64,000 nt of DNA from Streptomyces sp. NBC_01224 (lineage in GTDB: Bacteria > Actinomycetota > Actinomycetes > Streptomycetales > Streptomycetaceae). Under the pieces are notes generated by a model that saw only the letters and a list, made by a program, of their open reading frames with translations, did no database searches and was not told where the DNA came from. Positions 1 through 8,654 of the stretch are shown one piece after another. The stretch lies in the NCBI RefSeq assembly GCF_036002945.1, contig NZ_CP108529.1:1550001-1614000 (forward strand). The letters are read 5' to 3'. Each line of letters opens with the position of its first letter. Positions within the stretch are counted from its first letter, which is position 1. The translations under genes were made by a program, and so were the position numbers.

Positions 1-1641
1 GGCGGCGGATTCGGGGCTGTGATGGGACACCAGCGGTTTCTCCTTGAGGAAGAAGGCGAAGAACAGGCCGAGCGCGAGCACCGGCACGAGGTAGAGGAAG
101 ATCCGCGGCATCGCGTCGGCGTATGCCTGGATGTAACTGTCGCGCAGCGCGGGCTCCATGGCATGGACCAGCTGCGGGGTGATCGACTCCGGGTCGGGGA
201 GGTCGGCGCCGGACGGCAGCCGGACGGCGAGCGCGTCCGCGAGGCGGCCCGCGAAGAGCGTCCCGAAGACGGCGGCACCGACACTGCCGCCGATCTGCCG
301 GAAGTAGTTGTTGGCACTGGTGGCGGCGCCGAGGTCGGCGGGCTCCACGGAGTTCTGCACGGCGAGCACCAGTACCGGCATGACCAGGCCGATCCCGATG
401 CCGAGCACGGCCTGCGCGATGCTGTATTCGAACCGTGGGGTGTCGGTTTCGAGCCGGGAGAGCAGCCACATGCCGGCCACCGAGAAGGCGCCGCCGAGAA
501 TCGGATAGACGCGGTAGCGGCCTGTGCGGGAGATCAGCTGACCGGAGACGACGGACGCGCCGACGATGCCGCCCATCATCGGGAGCATCAGCAGCCCGGA
601 TTCGGTGGCCGTGGCGCCGTCGACCATCTGCAGGAACGTCGGCAGATAGCTGGCGGCGCCGAACAGTGCCACCCCGACGACCGCACCGACGAGCGCGGTG
701 ACATTGAAGATCGAGTCACGGAACAGTCGCAGCGGAATGATCGGTTCGGCTGCCCGGTGCTCGACGACGACGAACAGCAGGGCCGCTCCGGCGGCTCCGG
801 CGGCGAGCCCCAGAATGGTGCGCGATCCCCAGGCGTACTCCGTACCGCCCCAGCTGGTCAGCAGCACCAGGCAGGTGGAGGCGGCCGCGAGCAGCAGCGC
901 GCCGAGGATGTCGAGGCGGGGCCGGACGGTGGGCCTGGGGAGTTTCAGTACGACGGTGATGACGGCGAGGGTGATCAGGCCGAACGGGACGTTGATGTAG
1001 AAGCACCAGCGCCAGGAGGCATGGTCGGTGAAGAAGCCGCCGAGCAGCGGGCCCGCGACGGAGGCGAGGCCGAAGGCTGCGCCGATGAGCCCCATGAACC
1101 GGCCGCGTTCCCGGGGCGGTACGACATCCGCGATGATCGCCTGGACACCGATCATGAGCCCGCCGCCGCCGATGCCCTGGACGGCACGGAAGGCGATGAG
1201 TTCGTCCATGGTGCGGGACCAGCCGGCCAGCGCGGAGCCGATGACGAAGATGACGATGGCGAACTGGAAGACGACCTTGCGGCCGAAGAGGTCGCCGAGC
1301 TTCCCGTAGATCGGCAGGCCGATGGTGGAGGCGAGGAGGTACGCGGTGACGGCCCAGGACATCTTCTCCAGGCCGTGCAGCTCGCCGACGATCTTCGGCA
1401 GTGCGGTGGCGACGATCATCTGGTCGAGCGCCGCGAGCAGCAGCGTGAGCATCAGCCCGAGGAAGACCAGCCGGATGTGGCGGGGGGTGGTCTCCGGTAC
1501 GGCGGAAGGCGCGATGACTGCGGCTTCTTCCGCCTCTTCCGTCTTTTTCACGTCAGGGAGCGGCGAGGGCGGTGTGGTCGCCGCCCCGGCGGCCCCCGCA
1601 CCGCTCGGCTCGTCCTCCAACAGAGTGATCCCACCCACCAC
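1..1641 (-). CDS. MFS drug exporter, DHA2 (14-TM) family, partial
   Basis: Proton-driven multidrug efflux permease of the DHA2/EmrB-QacA type in the cytoplasmic membrane. A cytosolic N-terminus of about 55 residues, rich in Ala, Pro and Glu, precedes TM1, which carries the family signature [11 protein letters not shown]. Further on is the loop 2-3 motif A (GDLFGRK). At least 547 codons are present and the C-terminus lies beyond the window start; the last visible residues ([12 protein letters not shown]) look like the final helices of the family. I chose GTG at 1641 because GAGGGGAG lies seven bases upstream; an in-frame ATG at 1662 is the alternative. The substrate cannot be read from sequence. 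Confidence 0.9.
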   Translation of the reverse strand, partial: MVGGITLLEDEPSGAGAAGAATTPPSPLPDVKKTEEAEEAAVIAPSAVPETTPRHIRLVFLGLMLTLLLAALDQMIVATALPKIVGELHGLEKMSWAVTAYLLASTIGLPIYGKLGDLFGRKVVFQFAIVIFVIGSALAGWSRTMDELIAFRAVQGIGGGGLMIGVQAIIADVVPPRERGRFMGLIGAAFGLASVAGPLLGGFFTDHASWRWCFYINVPFGLITLAVITVVLKLPRPTVRPRLDILGALLLAAASTCLVLLTSWGGTEYAWGSRTILGLAAGAAGAALLFVVVEHRAAEPIIPLRLFRDSIFNVTALVGAVVGVALFGAASYLPTFLQMVDGATATESGLLMLPMMGGIVGASVVSGQLISRTGRYRVYPILGGAFSVAGMWLLSRLETDTPRFEYSIAQAVLGIGIGLVMPVLVLAVQNSVEPADLGAATSANNYFRQIGGSVGAAVFGTLFAGRLADALAVRLPSGADLPDPESITPQLVHAMEPALRDSYIQAYADAMPRIFLYLVPVLALGLFFAFFLKEKPLVSHHSPESAA

Positions 1642-1829
1642 GTGCCGCTCCCCTCGTCGCATCTGCGCCGCCCATTTCTCGCATTGCGCGATAAGCGAGG
1701 GCAAACGTGACGGGGGGGCGCTGACGGCGCACTCGGGGGGCTTAGCCGCCGGTGGGAGCCACTACGGCGCACAACCGACGGGCCGAGAAAACCACCCGAA
1801 CCGGTGAGGCCGGTCAAGAGAGGTGGGAG

Positions 1830-2273
1830 CTACTTCTCGACCTCGGTGGCAAGGTTCTGCAGCAGTTCGTCGTAGATCCGCCCAAGTCCCTTGGGCGCAA
1901 AGGTCTTCTCGAAGAATCCACCGATGCCGCCGGCGCCGTTCCAGACGGTCGACACGACCGCCTTCGACTTGCCCTCACCGGCCGGAGTGACGGTCCAGGT
2001 GGTGACCATCGAGGAGTTGCGGTCCTTCTCCACGAGCCGGCCGTCGGTGGGCTCGGTGACCTCCAGCAGACAGTCGCGCACCCGCTTGCTGGTGGCCTGG
2101 AGCTTCCAGTGGACGAGGGTGCCCTCGCCGTCACCGCCCTCACGCACCTCGTACTCGCTGAAGTGTCCGGGCAGCACCTTGCCCCGGACCTCCTTGTAGT
2201 CGGCCAGCGCGTCGAACACCGTCTCCGCGTCCGCCGCGATGACTCGCTCCGTCGTTGCCTCGACCTGCGCCAT
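1830..2273 (-). CDS. SRPBCC (START/polyketide cyclase fold) protein
   Basis: A 147-residue one-domain protein of the SRPBCC superfamily, which forms a deep hydrophobic ligand pocket. Typical features are the opening ATTERVIAADAETVFDALADY and a long C-terminal helix (GRIYDELLQNLATEVEK). The start ATG at 2273 has a strong ribosome site (GGAGGAAC) six bases upstream, so a longer open frame reaching 2318 is not used. It stands alone between the exporter and the divergent radical SAM gene. The ligand and cellular role are unknown; homologues are usually annotated only by fold. Confidence 0.85.
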   Translation of the reverse strand: MAQVEATTERVIAADAETVFDALADYKEVRGKVLPGHFSEYEVREGGDGEGTLVHWKLQATSKRVRDCLLEVTEPTDGRLVEKDRNSSMVTTWTVTPAGEGKSKAVVSTVWNGAGGIGGFFEKTFAPKGLGRIYDELLQNLATEVEK

Positions 2274-2377
2274 GGCTGTTCCTCCAGCACTCGGTTGTTC
2301 GGGGGTGTGCTGAGCCAACCACCTCCGGGACGCCGCTCAAAATCCGGGCCGGGACGAAGGAGAGAAAACGATCAAGG

Positions 2378-2389
2378 GAACAAGTGTTC
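2378..2389. promoter_or_regulatory. LexA-type SOS box
   Basis: GAACAAGTGTTC has the GAAC-N4-GTTC core recognised by actinobacterial LexA. It lies 34 bases upstream of the radical SAM start codon, in the promoter position. The related mycobacterial gene Rv2578c is known to carry a LexA site. Confidence 0.65.
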
Positions 2390-2422
2390 TATTCTCTGTC
2401 CAGTGCTACCGAGGAGGCGTCC

Positions 2423-3463
2423 ATGCGCTGGGACAATCTGGTCGAAAACCCCACCAATACCGGAGCCAGCGCGCTCTTCACCGCTGACGCGGTGACCACC
2501 CGCACCTTTGACACCCCCGAATTCCGAGGCATCACCTTCCACGAGATCCGGGCCCGCTCGATCGTGAACCGGGTGCCGGGCGCGTCGCGGATGCCGTTCG
2601 AGTGGACCGTCAATCCGTACCGGGGCTGTACGCACGCCTGCGTGTACTGCTTCGCACGCAAGACCCACAGCTATCTGGACCTCGACACCGGAATCGGCTT
2701 CGACTCCCAGATCGTCGTCAAGATCAACGCCCCGGAGCTGCTGCGCAGCCAGCTGGCGTCCAGCCGCTGGCACGGCGCACACATCGCGATGGGGACCAAT
2801 GTCGACTGTTATCAGCGCGCCGAGGGCCGCTACCGGTTGATGCCCGGCATCATCTCGGCCCTGCGCGATCACGCGAACCCGTTCTCGATCCTGACCAAGG
2901 GGACTTTGATCCTGCGCGATCTGGAGCTGCTGCGACAGGCGGCCGAGGTCACCGATGTCGGCATCTCCGTCTCGGTGGGCTTCGTCGACGACGGGCTGTG
3001 GCGCACCGTAGAACCCGGCACACCTTCCCCCGAGCGCCGCCTCGACGCCGTCCGGACGCTGAGCGAGCACGGCATCGACTGCGGCGTGCTGATGGCGCCC
3101 GTCATCCCGTTCCTCGGCGACCACCCGGACCAGTTGCGCGCCACGGTCCGGGCGATCGCCGCCGCCGGGGCGACCTCGGTGACCCCGCTCGTCCTCCATC
3201 TGCGGCCCGGCGCCCGGGAGTGGTACATGCGGTGGCTCGGGCAGCACCACCCCCATCTGGTACGGCGCTACGAGCGGCTGTACGCCGAGGGGGCCTATGC
3301 GCCCAAGTGGTACCAGCGGCGCATCACGCGGTACGTCCACGAACTGGCGACCGAGTTCGGCATCGGCCCCTCGCACCGCGGTTCGGCCCGCCGGCTCCCC
3401 GTGCGTCAGGAGCAGCGGTCACCGCTCGACGGCCCCGAGCCCACCCAGCTGACCCTGCTCTGA
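2423..3463 (+). CDS. Rv2578c-family radical SAM protein
   Basis: Radical SAM enzyme of 346 residues, related to spore photoproduct lyase (SplB) and to Rv2578c. The iron-sulphur cluster motif CTHACVYC (C-x3-C-x2-C) follows the conserved NPYRGC stretch, with FSILTKGT further along the barrel. The start ATG at 2423 has GAGGAGG five bases before it; the frame is open further upstream but lacks such a site. A LexA-type box just upstream suggests induction by DNA damage. Rv2578c has no firmly established substrate, so a role in DNA repair or damage tolerance is inference from regulation and fold. Confidence 0.88.
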   Translation: MRWDNLVENPTNTGASALFTADAVTTRTFDTPEFRGITFHEIRARSIVNRVPGASRMPFEWTVNPYRGCTHACVYCFARKTHSYLDLDTGIGFDSQIVVKINAPELLRSQLASSRWHGAHIAMGTNVDCYQRAEGRYRLMPGIISALRDHANPFSILTKGTLILRDLELLRQAAEVTDVGISVSVGFVDDGLWRTVEPGTPSPERRLDAVRTLSEHGIDCGVLMAPVIPFLGDHPDQLRATVRAIAAAGATSVTPLVLHLRPGAREWYMRWLGQHHPHLVRRYERLYAEGAYAPKWYQRRITRYVHELATEFGIGPSHRGSARRLPVRQEQRSPLDGPEPTQLTLL

Positions 3464-3616
3464 CCCGTCGGATTCGACACGGGCAGGCCCGGCGCATCCG
3501 ACGCGGGCAAACGGGTCAACTCTCAACAGATCATGTCCTTCCGGGCGCGAATGTGGGGAGCATGCGGCGGGGGCTGCGTCACGCGCAGCCGTCTTTCCCC
3601 CACCACGGGAGGCCAT

Positions 3617-5221
3617 ATGACGAAACGTCCAGGAATTCTGTTCGCCGTCGGTGCGACGGTCGCCGGTCTGGTGACCGCCGCCCCGTCCCCGGCGACCGCC
3701 GACAACGGTGCGCGGCACACCGCGGCCGAGCTCAGATGGACCGACTGCGGCACCAAGTCGTACCCGAGTCTGCAGTGCTCATCGGTCAGTACGCCGCTCG
3801 ATCATGACGATCCGTCGGGTCGGCAGATCACCCTCGCCCTGTCCCGGATCCCGCACACCGCGAAGACCTTCCAGGGTCCCCTGCTGGTCAACCCGGGCGG
3901 CCCCGGGGGCAGCGGCCTCTCGATGGCCGGCTTCGTGGCGTCCTCGCTGCCGAAGTCGGTTGCCGCGCAGTACGACGTGATCGGGTTCGACCCGCGCGGC
4001 GTCGGTCGGAGCGAGCCCGCACTGGACTGCGTACCGAATTACTTCGATCCGCTGCGCCCCGACTCGGTGCCGGACTCGCTCGCGGTCGAGGATGCCAACC
4101 GCAACCGGGCCCGTTCGTTCGCGCAGGCATGTGGCGAGAAGTACCCGGATCTGCTGCCCTACATGGACACGGTCAGCGCCGCCAAGGACCTCGATGTGAT
4201 CCGGCAGGCAACCGGTTCCCAGCAGCTCAACTACTTCGGGTACTCGTACGGGACCTACCTCGGCGCGGTGTACGCCAAGCTGTTCCCGGAGCGGGTGCGG
4301 CGCCTGGTCCTCGACTCGAACGTCGACCCGGAGGGCGTCTGGTACGAAGACAACATCGGCCAGAATTACGCCTTCGACGCCCGTCACAAGGCGTTCGCCG
4401 CCTGGGTCGCGAAGCACGACACCACGTACCGGCTCGGCAGCGACCCGGCGAAGGTCGAGGATGCCTGGTACGCGATGCGTGCCGCCGTCAAGGCGCACCC
4501 CGCGGGCGGGAAGGTCGGGGCGAGCGAGCTGGAGGACACCTTCCTGCCCGGCGGCTACTACAACGGCTACTGGCCCTATCTGGCCGATGCGTTCGCGGCG
4601 TATGTGAACGACCAGGACCAGGACGCGCTCGTGAAGGCGTACGAGAAGTTCGGCGCGGTCGACGCGAAGGCCGACAACGGGTACTCGGTCTACTCGGCCG
4701 TGCAGTGCCGCGACACCCAGTGGCCCCGTCAGTGGAACACCTGGCGCAACGACAGCTGGAAGGTGCACGACAAGGCACGCTTCTTCACCTGGAACAACAC
4801 CTGGTACAACGCCCCATGCGTCGACTGGCCGGTGGAGCCGCTGAACCCGGTACGGGTCTCCAACGACAGCCTGCCGCCGGTGCTGCTCTTCCAGGCCACG
4901 GAGGACGCGGCCACGCCGTACGAGGGCGGAGTCACCCTGCACCGCAAGCTGCGCGACTCCAGCCTGGTGGTCGAGCAGGGCGGCGGCAATCACGGCATCA
5001 CCCTGAGCGGCAACGACTGTCTGGACACCTATCTGGCGGACTATCTCGACAAGGGCACCGTCCCGCGCGGCAAAGGCAGCGGGGCCGACGCGGACGCGGT
5101 CTGCGCCAAGTCCCCCGACCCGAAGCCGCTGACCGGCAGGGCGGCGGTGGAGTCGGCCCGGGGAACGGGTTCCGGCAGCAGGGGCAGCATCCTGCACGGC
5201 CTGCTCGGCTTCCGCGGCTGA
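3617..5221 (+). CDS. Secreted alpha/beta hydrolase, tripeptidyl aminopeptidase (TAP) family
   Basis: Extracellular serine exopeptidase of 534 residues that removes tripeptides from N-termini, as in Streptomyces SlpD/SlpE/Tap. An N-terminal signal peptide ends near residue 28 (PSPATA). Then come the oxyanion-hole loop NPGGPGGSG, the nucleophile elbow GYSYGTYLG, an Asp in ATEDAATPYEGG and the catalytic His in GGGNHGIT, the last two in the TAP-like C-terminal domain. The Ser-Asp-His triad is therefore complete. GGGAGG lies a few bases upstream of ATG 3617. Its close relatives digest proteins outside the cell or process secreted proteins. Confidence 0.93.
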   Translation: MTKRPGILFAVGATVAGLVTAAPSPATADNGARHTAAELRWTDCGTKSYPSLQCSSVSTPLDHDDPSGRQITLALSRIPHTAKTFQGPLLVNPGGPGGSGLSMAGFVASSLPKSVAAQYDVIGFDPRGVGRSEPALDCVPNYFDPLRPDSVPDSLAVEDANRNRARSFAQACGEKYPDLLPYMDTVSAAKDLDVIRQATGSQQLNYFGYSYGTYLGAVYAKLFPERVRRLVLDSNVDPEGVWYEDNIGQNYAFDARHKAFAAWVAKHDTTYRLGSDPAKVEDAWYAMRAAVKAHPAGGKVGASELEDTFLPGGYYNGYWPYLADAFAAYVNDQDQDALVKAYEKFGAVDAKADNGYSVYSAVQCRDTQWPRQWNTWRNDSWKVHDKARFFTWNNTWYNAPCVDWPVEPLNPVRVSNDSLPPVLLFQATEDAATPYEGGVTLHRKLRDSSLVVEQGGGNHGITLSGNDCLDTYLADYLDKGTVPRGKGSGADADAVCAKSPDPKPLTGRAAVESARGTGSGSRGSILHGLLGFRG

Positions 5222-5249
5222 CGCCCTGCGAACCCGGGCCGAATTCCTG

Positions 5250-5287
5250 TACGGGTCATCCTGACGCATGCGTCAGGATGACCCGTA
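5250..5287. repeat. Perfect 38-bp palindrome at a start codon
   Basis: Each half starts TACGGGTCATCCTGACGCA and the second half is its exact reverse complement, with no spacer. It begins 29 bases after the peptidase stop, and its last base is the A of the likely GNAT start codon. In RNA it would form a very stable hairpin that hides the ribosome site. As DNA it is a symmetric operator candidate. It may also serve as the peptidase terminator. Confidence 0.9.
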
Positions 5288-5829
5288 TGACGATACGGAC
5301 CACGCCCGATGTGCTCGTACGGGACATGACTGTCGACGACTGCGATGCGGTCGCGAGAGTCCGGGTGCGCGGCTGGCAGGCCGCGTACGCCGGACTGATG
5401 CCGCAGTCGCATCTGGACGCCATGGACATCGCCGAGGACGCGGAGCGGCGCCGTGGATTCTTCACCGAGGACAACCCGGTAGTGAATGTGGTGGCCGAAC
5501 GGGCGGGCCTCGGTGTGATCGGCTGGGCCTGCTACGGCCCGTACCGCGAGAACGGCAGACGGCTGGCGCGGGGCGAGCTGTACGCGATCTATGTGCTGCC
5601 CGAGCAGATCGGGACCGGAGCCGGCCGCGCCCTGATGGCGCAGGTGCTCACCCGCGCCACCGCGGACGGCTTTCCGGACCTGGCGCTCTGGGTGCTGAAG
5701 GAGAATGCCCCGGCCCGCCGCTTCTACGAGCGCTCGGGTTTCCGCCCCGACGGCGCCGAGGAGCCCTTCGAGGTCGACGGCGTACTCGTGCCCGAGGTGC
5801 GGTACGTGCGCGCCCTCGGCACCCCTTGA
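5287..5829 (+). CDS. GNAT family N-acetyltransferase
   Basis: A 180-residue acetyl-CoA-dependent acyltransferase of the RimI-like GNAT fold. Motif A is seen as LYAIYVLPEQIGTGAGRALM, with the pyrophosphate-binding (Q/R)-x-x-G-x-G/A turn, followed by NAPARRFYERSGFRP (motif B). ATG 5287 is preferred; its AGGA ribosome site at 5275-5278 is buried in the palindrome, while ATG 5278 is in frame and possible. The acceptor substrate is unknown. Translation or transcription is probably controlled by the palindrome. Confidence 0.87.
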   Translation: MTIRTTPDVLVRDMTVDDCDAVARVRVRGWQAAYAGLMPQSHLDAMDIAEDAERRRGFFTEDNPVVNVVAERAGLGVIGWACYGPYRENGRRLARGELYAIYVLPEQIGTGAGRALMAQVLTRATADGFPDLALWVLKENAPARRFYERSGFRPDGAEEPFEVDGVLVPEVRYVRALGTP

Positions 5830-5868
5830 ACGCGTCGGCGCCGGACCGGCCGGCAGCGGTCCGCGCAC

Positions 5869-6441
5869 TCAGGCCCCCCGCAGGCGGCTGAGCGCGTCCC
5901 GTGCCGCGCCGCCCAGTCGCGGGTGCGGCAGCGCCGCCTCCAGGAGCGGGCGGGCCTGTTCGTCCCCGAGCTGCCCGAGCCCTTCCACACAGGCGAGCGC
6001 CACCCGCCAGTGCGGATCGTCCGGGGCCAGGAGTCGCTCCAGGGTGCTCATCAGCGCCGGTACGGACTCCGGGGCCCGAAGCGCGGTGAGCAGCCGCACC
6101 GGGTGCAGGGCGTACGCGGTGCGCAGGTTGTTCGTTGCCAGGGCGGCGGCGGCCCGGGGGGTGCGGGGGTCGCCGAGGCGCACCAGGGCGTGGGCGGCGG
6201 AGACGCAGCGCTCCGGATCTCGGTGGTTGAGCAGCAGGACCAGCGCCTCGAAGGCCCGTCGGTCGCCGCCACAGCCGAGTCTGAACGCTGCGATCTCCCG
6301 CGCCCAGAGCGGGCGTTCGCGTTCCACAAGGACCCGGGCCAGCTCCTCGTCGTCGTCGGTGGCGAGCAGTCTGCGGTACGCCGCCGACTCGCCCGCCTCG
6401 TCCGCAAGCCGGTCCGTCAGCGACCGGAACTCCTCGTCCAT
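5869..6441 (-). CDS. HEAT-repeat protein
   Basis: A 190-residue all-helical protein with degenerate HEAT repeats, for example in the stretches around ALVLLLNHRDPERCVSAAHA and CVEGLGQLGDEQARPLLEAA. Such proteins act as binding scaffolds; no catalytic motif is present. The ATG at 6441 is chosen over a GTG at 6486 because TACGCT lies seven bases upstream, the pattern of a leaderless promoter. The gene converges on the GNAT gene. Some databases call close relatives adenylosuccinate lyase, but no lyase motif is visible, so that name should not be used. Confidence 0.72.
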   Translation of the reverse strand: MDEEFRSLTDRLADEAGESAAYRRLLATDDDEELARVLVERERPLWAREIAAFRLGCGGDRRAFEALVLLLNHRDPERCVSAAHALVRLGDPRTPRAAAALATNNLRTAYALHPVRLLTALRAPESVPALMSTLERLLAPDDPHWRVALACVEGLGQLGDEQARPLLEAALPHPRLGGAARDALSRLRGA

Positions 6442-6781
6442 GACCGTCAGCGTATCGGCGATGACAGTGAGTGTGAGCCGGACCACAGCAATTCGGGGCT
6501 GGCGCGCTCGTTACCCACCGGTTAAGCTCATGTGAGCGGGACACACTCCCCGCCGGCTCCGGTGGCCTGGTGACGCAGCCACCCGGAGTGCTTGTCGGTC
6601 CGGCAGCTTTGCGAGACGTGACTCCGGGACAGAGTCCGTCACCCCTTCCCGGTCCGGGCGTGCCCATCGCGCCTCGGCCTTGAGCACCACGACACGCAAC
6701 CCCCGCACGCTCTGCGCCAGTTCTCCCCTTCGGCGCGCGCCGTGCTCCTCACAGTCGTCACTCATTCTCTGGAGTCCCGTG
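6442..6781. other. Divergent intergenic region, no gene seen
   Basis: About 340 bases separate the HEAT-repeat gene from the dehydrogenase gene. No coding frame with family features is visible. The long spacing suggests a promoter and an untranslated leader for the dehydrogenase. The GGCACnnAGTGCC operator found at ccr is not present here. Confidence 0.5.
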
Positions 6782-8563
6782 ATGGACACCCCGCTCAGCA
6801 CCATTGCCGTCGTCGGTCTCGGCACCATGGGCACCGGCATTGCCGAAGTCCTGGCCCGCGCCGGCCACGAGGTCATCGGTATCGACATCAACGACGCGGC
6901 CGCCCGTCAGGCCGTCGCCGCCCTGGAAGCCGCGACCGCTCGCGCCGTACGGCGCGAGCGGATCACGGAGGAGGAGCGCAGCGACATCCTCGCCCGGTTC
7001 TGTACCTTCGGTGACCTCCAGGCCGCCGTGGAGGCGGAGCTGGTCATCGAGGTCGTGCCCGAGTCGTACGAGATCAAGCAGCAGCTCTTCCGGGAGCTCG
7101 ACGCGATCGTCTCCCCGACCGCGATCCTGGCGACCGGCACCAACGCCCTGTCGGTCACCCGGCTCGCCGCCGAATCTCTGCACCCCGAGCGCGTGCTCGG
7201 TCTGCACTTCTTCAACCCGGCGCCCGCGATGAAGCTGGTCGAGGTGGTCTCCTCGGTGCTGACCGCACCGCCGGCCGTCGAGGCCGTCACCGCGCTCGCC
7301 CGCAGCCTGGGCAAGGAGCCGGTCGAGGTCGGCGACCGGCCGGGCTTCGTGGCCGACGGGCTGCTGTTCGGGTACCTCAACCAGGCCGCCGCGATGTACG
7401 AGGCGAACTACGCCTCCCGTGAGGACATCGACGCGGCGATGAAGCTGGGCTGCGGCCTGCCGATGGGCCCGCTCACCCTCCTCGACCTGATCGGGATCGA
7501 CACCGCCCGCACCGTCCTGGAGGCGATGTACTCCGCGTCGCACGACCGGCTGCACGCCCCGGCCCCCATCCTCAGGCAGCTCAGCGAGGCGGGGCTGACC
7601 GGCCGCAAGTCGGGCCGCGGGTTCTACACGTACACGGAATCCGGCAGCCAGACCGTGGTGCCGGACGCGCTGACCCCGCGGGAGAGCACGTCGGCGGCCG
7701 ACGGACGCGCGGTGCGCTCGGTGGGCGTCGCGGGCTCCGGGACGATGGCTTCGGGGATCGCCGAGGTCTTCGCGAAGGCCGGCTACGACGTGGTGCTCGC
7801 CGCCCGCAGCCAGGAGAAGGCGGACACGGCGAAGGGCCGGATCGCCAAGTCCCTGGAGCGTTCCGTCACCAAGGGGCGGCTGACCGCCGAGGCGCGGGAC
7901 GAAACCCTGGCCCGGATCACCGCAGCCGGTTCGCTGGACGCCTTCGCCGATGTCGATCTCGCGGTCGAGGCGGTCGCCGAGGACCTGTCGGTCAAGCAGC
8001 AGCTGTTCGGGACGATGGACAAGGTCTGCAAGCCGGGTGCGGTGCTCGCCACCACCACCTCGTCACTGCCGGTCGTGGCGATCGCGCGGGCCACCTCGCG
8101 CCCGCAGGACGTCGTCGGGATGCACTTCTTCAACCCGGCACCCGCGATGAAGCTGGTCGAGGTCGTCCGTACGGTACTCACCGCCGACGATGTCCACGCC
8201 ACCGTCCGCGAGGTGTGCGTCAAGGTCCGCAAGCACCCGGTGGACTGCGGGGACCGGGCCGGCTTCATCGTGAACGCGCTGCTGTTCCCGTACCTCAACA
8301 ACGCGATCAAGATGGTCGAGGAGCACTACGCGAGCCTCGACGACATCGACGCCGCGATGAAGCTGGGCGGCGGCTACCCGATGGGCCCGTTCGAGCTCCT
8401 CGACGTCGTCGGACTCGATGTCTCGCTCGCCATCGAGAAGGTGCTGCACAGCGAGTTCCGCGACCCGGGCCTGGCCCCGGCTCCGTTGCTGGAGCATCTG
8501 GTGGCCGCCGGCTGCCTCGGTCGCAAGACGGGGCGCGGCTTCCGCGAATATGCCCGGCGCTGA
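6782..8563 (+). CDS. Tandem-fused 3-hydroxybutyryl-CoA dehydrogenase
   Basis: NAD(P)-dependent 3-hydroxyacyl-CoA dehydrogenase, expected to interconvert acetoacetyl-CoA and 3-hydroxybutyryl-CoA, which feeds crotonyl-CoA to Ccr. The 593-residue chain contains two complete copies of the usual roughly 285-residue enzyme, about residues 5-290 and 312-593. Each has its own Rossmann loop (GLGTMGTG; GSGTMASG), its catalytic His in HFFNPAPAMKLVEV and its C-terminal domain ending in GRKxGRGF. Both active sites look intact. The ATG at 6782 is chosen because the dinucleotide fold starts at once. The gene sits next to the ccr operon in the same direction. Confidence 0.93.
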   Translation: MDTPLSTIAVVGLGTMGTGIAEVLARAGHEVIGIDINDAAARQAVAALEAATARAVRRERITEEERSDILARFCTFGDLQAAVEAELVIEVVPESYEIKQQLFRELDAIVSPTAILATGTNALSVTRLAAESLHPERVLGLHFFNPAPAMKLVEVVSSVLTAPPAVEAVTALARSLGKEPVEVGDRPGFVADGLLFGYLNQAAAMYEANYASREDIDAAMKLGCGLPMGPLTLLDLIGIDTARTVLEAMYSASHDRLHAPAPILRQLSEAGLTGRKSGRGFYTYTESGSQTVVPDALTPRESTSAADGRAVRSVGVAGSGTMASGIAEVFAKAGYDVVLAARSQEKADTAKGRIAKSLERSVTKGRLTAEARDETLARITAAGSLDAFADVDLAVEAVAEDLSVKQQLFGTMDKVCKPGAVLATTTSSLPVVAIARATSRPQDVVGMHFFNPAPAMKLVEVVRTVLTADDVHATVREVCVKVRKHPVDCGDRAGFIVNALLFPYLNNAIKMVEEHYASLDDIDAAMKLGGGYPMGPFELLDVVGLDVSLAIEKVLHSEFRDPGLAPAPLLEHLVAAGCLGRKTGRGFREYARR

Positions 8564-8654
8564 GCCGGGAGCCGGGTGGGGCGGGCTGCTCGATCCTTCG
8601 GGCGGCCCGCCCCCACGGGCGCATTCCCCTGCACCGATGCAGTACGTTCACACC

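Noticed and set aside
19..1710. 563-codon open frame on the plus strand
   Set aside because: It is antisense to the DHA2 exporter; the protein is charged, low-complexity and matches no family. Long shadow frames are expected at this GC content.
2372..3376. 334-codon minus-strand frame opposite the radical SAM gene
   Set aside because: The plus strand has the CxxxCxxC motif and an SD site; the minus frame has no family features.
5869..6441. Adenylosuccinate lyase, a name used for similar proteins
   Set aside because: The protein is 190 residues of HEAT-like helices without the lyase signature; the name would mislead.
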